The notes beneath the pieces were generated by a model. That model was not told the DNA's origin and searched no databases. It saw only the letters and a program-made list of their open reading frames with translations. The translations under genes were made by a program, and so were the position numbers. From PCRC01 sp017848435 (GTDB lineage: Bacteria > Pseudomonadota > Gammaproteobacteria > Burkholderiales > Burkholderiaceae_C): a DNA stretch of 64,000 nt. The DNA is taken from contig OZ260072.1 in assembly GCA_965284315.1 (NCBI GenBank), positions 992,001 through 1,056,000 of the forward strand, written 5' to 3'. Positions 59,105 to 64,000 of the stretch are shown in pieces (the first letter of the stretch is position 1; the number at the start of each line of letters is the position of its first letter).

Positions 59105-60226
59105 ATGGACCCCGCCCCGCACCCACTGCGCATTCTCCACCTGGAAGACAACCCGACCGACCACGAACTGGTGCGCCTGGCGCTGCAGCGCGACGGTTTT
59201 CCGGTGGTGCTGACCTGGGTTGACAACTTTGAGTCGCTGGCCCGCCAGCTCGGTTCGACGCGGTTTGACGCGGTGCTGGCCGACTACCGGCTGCCCGACT
59301 GCTCGGCCCTGGACGCGATGCGGTTGACCCGCAGCTGCGACCCGACCACGCCGTTCATCATCGTCTCGGGCGCAGTGGGCGAGACGGCCGCCATCCAGCT
59401 GCTGCACGAGGGCGCCAACGACTACGTGCTGAAAGACGGCCTGCACCGGCTCAAGCCGGCGCTGCAGCGGGCGATCGAAGCACACCAGAACCTGCTGGCC
59501 AAGCAGCAGGCCGACATTCGCCTGCAGGAATCGCAGCAGCGCATTGCCGAACTGGCACGCCACCTGCAAACCAGCATCGAGGCCGAGCGCACCACCATCG
59601 CCCGCGAGATCCACGACGAAATTGGCAGCGTGCTGACCGCGCTGAAGTTCGATTTGTCGTGGATCAGCCGGCATTCGACCGACGAGCGCATCACCAGCCG
59701 GGCCTTCAGTTCGCTGGAGACCATTGACCAGGCGATCCAGTCGACCCAGCGCATCATGGTCAACCTGCGTCCCGCCGTGCTGGACCAGGGGCTGGTGCAC
59801 GCCATTGAGTGGCTGGCGCGCAGCTTCGAGAAGCGCACCGGCATCAAAACCGTGTTCCACACCACCCACAACCAGATCAAATTGCCCGACGAGGTGCAGC
59901 AGGTGGCCTACCGCACCGCGCAGGAAGCGCTCACCAACGTGTCCAAACACGCGGGCGCCACCGAGGTGTCGCTCTACATGACGCCCGACACCGGTGTGTT
60001 GTCGCTGGAAATCAGCGACAACGGCAAGGGCCTGGACGACGACGACCTGGCCAAGCCCAAGTCCTTCGGTATTCGCGGCCTGCACGAACGCGCCCGTACC
60101 GTGGGCGGCTGGGTGGACGTGAGCACCAACCACCAGGGCACCGCCATCATTTTGTCGGTGCCGCTCACCGACCCAGGCCTTTATCCTGATTCAGCCGACT
60201 CTGCCGACAACAAGGAGCTGCCGTGA
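59105..60226 (+). CDS. receiver-domain histidine kinase (HisKA_3 type)
   Basis: A 373-residue cytosolic kinase without membrane segments. Residues 1-125 are a receiver (ILHLEDNPTDHE; phospho-acceptor Asp60 in VLADYRLPD; Lys110). A HisKA_3 dimerisation domain follows, with phospho-acceptor His170 in TTIAREIHDEIGSVLTALKFDL, and a HATPase domain (TAQEALTNVSKHAGA, ISDNGKGLDD, FGIRGLHERARTVGG). The receiver in front lets another kinase gate it. ATG 59105. The stop overlaps the next start (GTGA), so the response regulator is the direct partner. Confidence 0.92.
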   Translation: MDPAPHPLRILHLEDNPTDHELVRLALQRDGFPVVLTWVDNFESLARQLGSTRFDAVLADYRLPDCSALDAMRLTRSCDPTTPFIIVSGAVGETAAIQLLHEGANDYVLKDGLHRLKPALQRAIEAHQNLLAKQQADIRLQESQQRIAELARHLQTSIEAERTTIAREIHDEIGSVLTALKFDLSWISRHSTDERITSRAFSSLETIDQAIQSTQRIMVNLRPAVLDQGLVHAIEWLARSFEKRTGIKTVFHTTHNQIKLPDEVQQVAYRTAQEALTNVSKHAGATEVSLYMTPDTGVLSLEISDNGKGLDDDDLAKPKSFGIRGLHERARTVGGWVDVSTNHQGTAIILSVPLTDPGLYPDSADSADNKELP

Positions 60227-60852
60227 TCCGTGTGGTGCTGTGCGACGACCACGCCCTGGTGCGCCGGGGCATCCGCGACACGCTGACCGAGGCGGTCGAT
60301 TTGCGCGTGGTCGGCGAAGCGGCCGACTACGGCGAGCTGCGCGAGGTGCTGCGCAACACCACCTGCGACGTGCTGCTGCTGGACATCAACCTGCCCGGCC
60401 GCGACGGGCTGGACGTGCTGACCACCCTCAAGGCCGAAGGCATGCCGATCAAGGTGCTGATGGTCTCGATGTACCCGGAAGACCAGTACGCCATCCGCAG
60501 CCTGCGGGCGGGCGCCTCCGGCTACGTCAACAAGGCCGGCGACCCGATGCTGCTGATCAACGCTGTGCGCACCGTGGCCGCCGGGCGCAAGTACGTCACG
60601 CCTGAAATTGCCCAGATGCTGGTCGACAGCCTGACCCACGAACCCACCCAGGCCCTGCACAACACCCTGTCTGACCGGGAAATGCAGACGCTGCTGAAGA
60701 TTGCCTCGGGCAAGCGCCTGTCCGACATCGCCGAAGAGCTGATGCTCAGCCCCAAAACCGTCAGCGTGTACCGCGCCCGGGTGCTGGAAAAGCTCAAGCT
60801 CGCCAACAACGCCGAGCTGACCGTCTACGCCATCCGCAGCGGGCTGGTGTAA
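60223..60852 (+). CDS. LuxR/NarL-type response regulator
   Basis: A 209-residue regulator: receiver with Asp8/Asp9, phospho-acceptor Asp54 (LLLDINLPG) and Lys (YVNKAGDP), then a LuxR helix-turn-helix (LSDREMQTLLKIASGKRLSDIAEELMLSPKTVSVYRARVLEKLKLANNAELTVYAI). It begins with GTG 60223 inside the kinase stop, with AAGGAG nearby. It lies 259 bp upstream of flhD in the same direction, so control of the flagellar cascade is a reasonable but unproven idea. Confidence 0.93.
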   Translation: MIRVVLCDDHALVRRGIRDTLTEAVDLRVVGEAADYGELREVLRNTTCDVLLLDINLPGRDGLDVLTTLKAEGMPIKVLMVSMYPEDQYAIRSLRAGASGYVNKAGDPMLLINAVRTVAAGRKYVTPEIAQMLVDSLTHEPTQALHNTLSDREMQTLLKIASGKRLSDIAEELMLSPKTVSVYRARVLEKLKLANNAELTVYAIRSGLV

Positions 60853-60949
60853 GTCCCTGCGTTTCCCCTACAGCACCGCCACACAGGGCGGTACTTGGCG
60901 TTGGGCCCGTCAAATCCTGCTGAAACTTGAGTTGGCAGCGCGTCGGTTG

Positions 60950-60964
60950 TAGGAATTTACCTGA
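60950..60964. promoter_or_regulatory. imperfect inverted repeat upstream of flhD
   Basis: TAGGAATTTACCTGA has TAGG/CCT(A)-type half-sites. NarL/BvgA-like regulators often bind AT-rich inverted repeats of this kind, so it is a candidate site for the neighbouring response regulator. Confidence 0.25.
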
Positions 60965-61111
60965 CACGCCATCCCAATTTCCGGGACACGATTTACAGAG
61001 CGCACCGCACTCAAGGCATCGTCTGCCCGCCGCACAATTCATTCACGCCAGCAAACAAACTGTTACCAGCAAGCCGGCAAGTTTGAACCCCACAGTGCGA
61101 CGGAGAAAACC

Positions 61112-61441
61112 ATGAAGCAAGACGACCAGATCCTCGACGACATCCGCGAAACCAACATGTCGTACCTGATGCTCGCGCAAAACCTGATTCGCCAGGACAA
61201 GGTCAACGCCCTGTTCCGCTTGGGTGTGTCGGAGCAAACCGCCGACCTGATCGCCAGCCTGTCGCCCGCCCAGCTCATGAAAGTCGCCTCGCTCAACACC
61301 CTGCTGTGCCGCTTCCGCATGGACGACAGCAACGTCTGGAACCTGCTGACCCAGAGCAACCTGGGCAAATCGGCCAGCACCCAGACCGCCCGCCTGCACG
61401 CCAACATCCTGATGGCCGGGAATTTCAAAGAAGCCATGTAA
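61112..61441 (+). CDS. flhD: flagellar master regulator subunit FlhD
   Basis: FlhD (109 residues here) forms the FlhD4C2 complex that activates the class II flagellar genes with sigma-70. The sequence DDIRETNMSYLMLAQNLIRQDKVNALFRLGVSEQTADLIASLSPAQLMKVASLNTLLCRFR is a near-textbook FlhD. CGGAGAAA precedes ATG 61112. flhC follows at 58 bp. The upstream gap of about 259 bp is the place for regulatory input. Confidence 0.97.
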   Translation: MKQDDQILDDIRETNMSYLMLAQNLIRQDKVNALFRLGVSEQTADLIASLSPAQLMKVASLNTLLCRFRMDDSNVWNLLTQSNLGKSASTQTARLHANILMAGNFKEAM

Positions 61442-61499
61442 CCGGCTTTTCTGAACAACCACCAGACACCTTCCTTCATTACCGCACCGGGGCAACACC

Positions 61500-62036
61500 A
61501 TGATCGTCAAAAGCATTCTCAACGAAACACGGCAAATCGAACGCGCCGTGACCCTGATCCAGCTCGGTGCCCGCCTGCAAGTGCTGGAAACTGAAACCAG
61601 CCTGTCCTACGAACGCCTGCTGCGCCTGTACAAAGAAGTGTCCGGCAAGTCACCATCCAAAGGCCAGCTGCCTTTCTCCACCGACTGGTTCCTGACCTGG
61701 CAACCCAACATCCACGCGTCGCTGTTCCTCAACATCCACGAATACATCTCCAAAACCAGCGCACTGGAAGAGATTGACTCCGTCATCAAGGCCTACAGCC
61801 TGTATTCAGAACAAATGCTGGCCTGCGACGTCGAGCCGCTGCTCTCCGTGACCCGCGCCTGGCGCCTGATGAAGTTTGTGGACAACGGCATGCTGACCAT
61901 GACCCGCTGCACACACTGCGGTGGCCTGTTCGTCAGCGAGCCCTACGAGAACGCCAAACACTACGTGTGTGGCCTGTGCAACCCACCGGCACGCGCCGGC
62001 AAAGGCCAAGCCACAGGTTCGATTCACCTGCACTGA
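61500..62036 (+). CDS. flhC: flagellar master regulator subunit FlhC
   Basis: FlhC (178 residues) is the DNA-binding part of FlhDC. It starts MIVKSILNETRQIERAVTLIQLGARLQVLETETSLSYERLLRLYKEV and carries the four-Cys zinc site CTHCGG...CGLC at residues ~138-160. ATG 61500. It ends the flhDC operon, 40 bp before a strong terminator. Confidence 0.97.
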   Translation: MIVKSILNETRQIERAVTLIQLGARLQVLETETSLSYERLLRLYKEVSGKSPSKGQLPFSTDWFLTWQPNIHASLFLNIHEYISKTSALEEIDSVIKAYSLYSEQMLACDVEPLLSVTRAWRLMKFVDNGMLTMTRCTHCGGLFVSEPYENAKHYVCGLCNPPARAGKGQATGSIHLH

Positions 62037-62072
62037 ACCAGGTCAGTCGCCAGAACTGCCTGGCATGTGCAC

Positions 62073-62110
62073 AAAAAAAGGGGCCCATCTTGCGATGGGC
62101 CCCTTTTGTC
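62073..62110. terminator. strong bidirectional terminator between flhC and the Pal-like gene
   Basis: AAAAGGGGCCCATC-TTGC-GATGGGCCCCTTTT: perfect 14-bp stem with A and T runs on either side, so it can end transcripts from both directions. Confidence 0.93.
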
Positions 62111-62145
62111 AATCTGCCTTTTTCAGGCCATTCGGCTCACGCCGA

Positions 62146-62709
62146 TCAGCGGTAGCGGAATTCCACACGGCGGTTCAGGGCGTAACCCTTTTCGCTGGCT
62201 TCGGTCGACGCTGGCTTTTCCTTGCCCAAGCTCACTGGCTCCAGCTGGCCGTCAGCCGTGCCCTGCAGGGTCAACGACTTGCGAACCGCTTCGGCACGCT
62301 TCTGGCCCAGTGCCAAGTTGTATTCGCTGCCACCACGCTGGTCGGTGTGCCCTTCCAGCAGCACCTTGCGGTCTGGGTTGGCAATCAGGAATTTGGCATG
62401 GGCCGCCACGATGCTCTGGAACTCTGGCTTCACGACAAAACTGTCGTAGTCAAAGTACACGATCGTTGGCACGCCAGGAGGGCCTTGGCCGTCGGTGGGC
62501 ACCACAGCGCTGACCGCTGCAGGGCGGGCAGTGGCAATGGCTTGCGAGCCAGCGCCGTCATTGCCAGAACCCGTACCAGAGCCTGAGCCCGAACCGGAAC
62601 GGTTGCCGTAGTAGTAAACCGACACTTCGTCAGGTTTGGCAGGGGTGGAGCTCGTGCAACCGCTGATCAGCAGGCCAAGCAACGTGAGTGCTGTAACTAG
62701 TAATTTCAT
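62146..62709 (-). CDS. OmpA/Pal-like lipoprotein
   Basis: A 187-residue outer-membrane lipoprotein: lipobox LLISGC, a flexible SGSGSGSGTGSG linker of about 20 residues, then the OmpA peptidoglycan-binding domain (IVYFDYDSFVVKPEFQSIVAAHAKFLIANPDRKVLLEGHTDQRGGSEYNLALGQKRAEAVRKSL). The Asp and Arg of the domain contact diaminopimelate. It ends EKGYALNRRVEFRYR. It is not next to tolA/tolB, so it is a Pal paralogue more likely than Pal itself. Terminator shared with flhC. Confidence 0.9.
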   Translation of the reverse strand: MKLLVTALTLLGLLISGCTSSTPAKPDEVSVYYYGNRSGSGSGSGTGSGNDGAGSQAIATARPAAVSAVVPTDGQGPPGVPTIVYFDYDSFVVKPEFQSIVAAHAKFLIANPDRKVLLEGHTDQRGGSEYNLALGQKRAEAVRKSLTLQGTADGQLEPVSLGKEKPASTEASEKGYALNRRVEFRYR

Positions 62710-63253
62710 GTCGGAACCATCCTCAGTTTAAATAAATGTTGCCGCAAAACAGCATATACAAAAGTATACGCGCCATACGCCCACTTTCGTAAATGCAGAC
62801 ACCTGATTTTGAAGCCGCTTTCGTGCCGTTACTTTTGATTTTCAATGCTTCGGGTGTCAAATTTGCCCGTTTTCACTGACTTTTTAACATGGTGCCGTGA
62901 AATTCAGCACAGACAAAGCGCTTCCAGGCAGCCCCCGATCCTGAATGTTGTCTGTTTCCTGCGGCGCAGCGGCAACGCAAACCGTGCACCTCTGTTGCAA
63001 TGCACAACCCTCAAAAAAAGGTCTCGCACGGGCTTCCATGTGCCCGATTTTGCACCACCAAACAGCCGCTGACAGCAACAGGCAAATTGCGGCTTTTTCC
63101 CGGCCTTCATTCAGCGACCACGGCGACTGCCGGCTGTCAAACTGACTTTTCAAGCCCGTTGTCCAACCTGCCAACGGGGAAGATGCCCGGAAGATGCTCT
63201 GGACAACCGGATTTCAGCCGATTTCACTTTTTTGGTGGCCAGGAAATTTGCGC
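62710..63253. other. 544-bp non-coding region upstream of fliA
   Basis: Contains the promoter of the leftward Pal-like gene and the fliA leader. Reading frames here are short and lack coding character. An AT-rich stretch with AGCATATACAAAAGTATACG lies at 62742-62761, and CGGGC...GCCCG at about 63027-63045. No RNA gene was recognised. Confidence 0.5.
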
Positions 63254-63970
63254 ATGTGTGCCCTCAAAGCCCATTCAGAAAACAACGCCCTGCTCAAGCA
63301 GTACAGCCCACTGGTACGCCGCCTGGCGAAGCGCATGATGGTGAAACTGCCACCCAGCGTTGAGATCGACGATTTGATTCAGGTGGGCATGCTGGGGCTG
63401 ACCGAGGCACTCACACGGTTTGAGGAATCGCAAGGGGTTCAGTTTGAAACATTTGCCACACAGCGCATCCGTGGGGCCATGATTGATGAGCTGCGGGAAG
63501 TCGACTGGATTTCTCGCCGCTCGCGCCGCAGCCAGAAAGAAATCGACCAGGTGATTCATTTGCTGGAACAGCGCCTGGGACGCCATCCGAGCGAATCTGA
63601 AATTGCCACTCAAATGAAATGCACGCTGGCTGAATTCCAGGACCTGGTGGGCCGGGTGCGCGGCACGCAATTGGTTTACCTGGAAGACCTCACGGCCTCG
63701 GCAGACGACGAGGAGGGGTTTCTGGACCGCCACGTCTGCGACCAAGATGCTGACCCGATGTTGCTGTTGCGCAACCGTCGCAAGCAAAGTGCACTGATCG
63801 CCGCCATCAATGTGCTGCCAAAACGCGAGCAGTACGTGATGAGCATGTACTACGAGCAGGACATGAACCTGAAAGACATCGCCGCAGTGCTCGGCGTGAC
63901 CGAGTCACGCGTCTGCCAACTGCACGGCCAGTCGATCGCCAAGTTGCGCTCCAACCTCAAGGCACATTGA
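63254..63970 (+). CDS. fliA: flagellar sigma factor FliA (sigma-28)
   Basis: FliA (238 residues) directs RNA polymerase to late flagellar and chemotaxis genes once FlgM is exported. Region 2 reads LLKQYSPLVRRLAKRMMVKLPPSVEIDDLIQVGMLGLTEALTRFEESQGVQFETFATQRIRGAMIDELREVDWISRRSRR; region 4 is VLPKREQYVMSMYYEQDMNLKDIAAVLGVTESRVCQLHGQSIAKLR. ATG 63254 follows AGGA and gives MCALKAHSENN; an in-frame start at 63194 is not homologous. It is normally activated by FlhDC, encoded 1.2 kb upstream. Confidence 0.97.
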   Translation: MCALKAHSENNALLKQYSPLVRRLAKRMMVKLPPSVEIDDLIQVGMLGLTEALTRFEESQGVQFETFATQRIRGAMIDELREVDWISRRSRRSQKEIDQVIHLLEQRLGRHPSESEIATQMKCTLAEFQDLVGRVRGTQLVYLEDLTASADDEEGFLDRHVCDQDADPMLLLRNRRKQSALIAAINVLPKREQYVMSMYYEQDMNLKDIAAVLGVTESRVCQLHGQSIAKLRSNLKAH

Positions 63971-64000
63971 ACCACCCCATGTGCCAGTGTGGTGCCCGTG

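Noticed and set aside
62884..63174. Possible small leftward gene (96 codons) upstream of fliA
   Set aside because: No binding site, mixed composition and no similarity that I recognise; kept as non-coding.

Overview
The window is GC-rich, densely coded chromosomal DNA from a betaproteobacterium, most probably a member of the Comamonadaceae (Burkholderiales). The evidence is gene content (SrkA, Ohr/OhrR, FlhDC, two Liv-type importers each with CoA ligases, a Bug/TctC-type binding protein) and two families of short dispersed repeats of a kind I associate with that family. There are no rRNA genes, no CRISPR array, no transposase and no phage gene; one tRNA (Arg, anticodon CCG) is present.

Layout. 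1-9 kb: the 3' end of a phosphonate-type ABC permease, a secreted alkylsulfatase, a leftward psd-purT-MFS operon, a NodIJ-type exporter, and 3-hydroxybutyryl-CoA dehydrogenase. 9-17 kb: a methyltransferase divergent from ohrR-ohr, the stress kinase SrkA, a flavin reductase, a Gly/Val-rich lipoprotein, htpG with a heat-shock-like promoter, an RluF-type pseudouridine synthase and a Crp/Fnr regulator. 17-27 kb: an operon reading away from that regulator (acyl-CoA ligase, LivG, LivH, LivM, binding protein, LivF, PaaK-like ligase) followed by a TctC-type binding protein. A perfect 18-bp palindrome sits between regulator and operon, so the regulator probably controls this uptake-and-CoA-activation unit.

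27-35 kb: small conserved proteins, then a leftward tetR-nodT-MFP-RND efflux operon ending in a rhombosortase-like protease. 35.6-37.7 kb: a bufferin-type RiPP metallophore cassette, with a Cys-rich precursor, an intrinsic terminator, and one protein that fuses the MNIO modifying enzyme (BufB) to its partner (BufC). 37.7-47.8 kb: a type I secretion system (TolC, HlyD, ABC) beside two related low-complexity proteins (one collagen-like with a 28-residue tandem repeat) that flank a TPR glycosyltransferase. I read this as an uncharacterised secreted surface or biofilm protein system. 47.9-54.2 kb: a second, leftward Liv-type importer with its own CoA ligase.

54.4-64 kb: a ProQ/FinO protein, tRNA-Arg, a membrane-anchored cytochrome c5, a leftward group of housekeeping proteins, a receiver/histidine-kinase plus LuxR-type response regulator pair, the flagellar master regulator flhDC, an OmpA/Pal-like lipoprotein and the flagellar sigma factor fliA.

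A short repeat of about 65 bp occurs eight times. Five copies supply the stop codon and tail of the adjacent gene, and one lies in frame inside the efflux outer-membrane protein. A second GC-rich repeat lies in frame inside the adjacent membrane-fusion protein.
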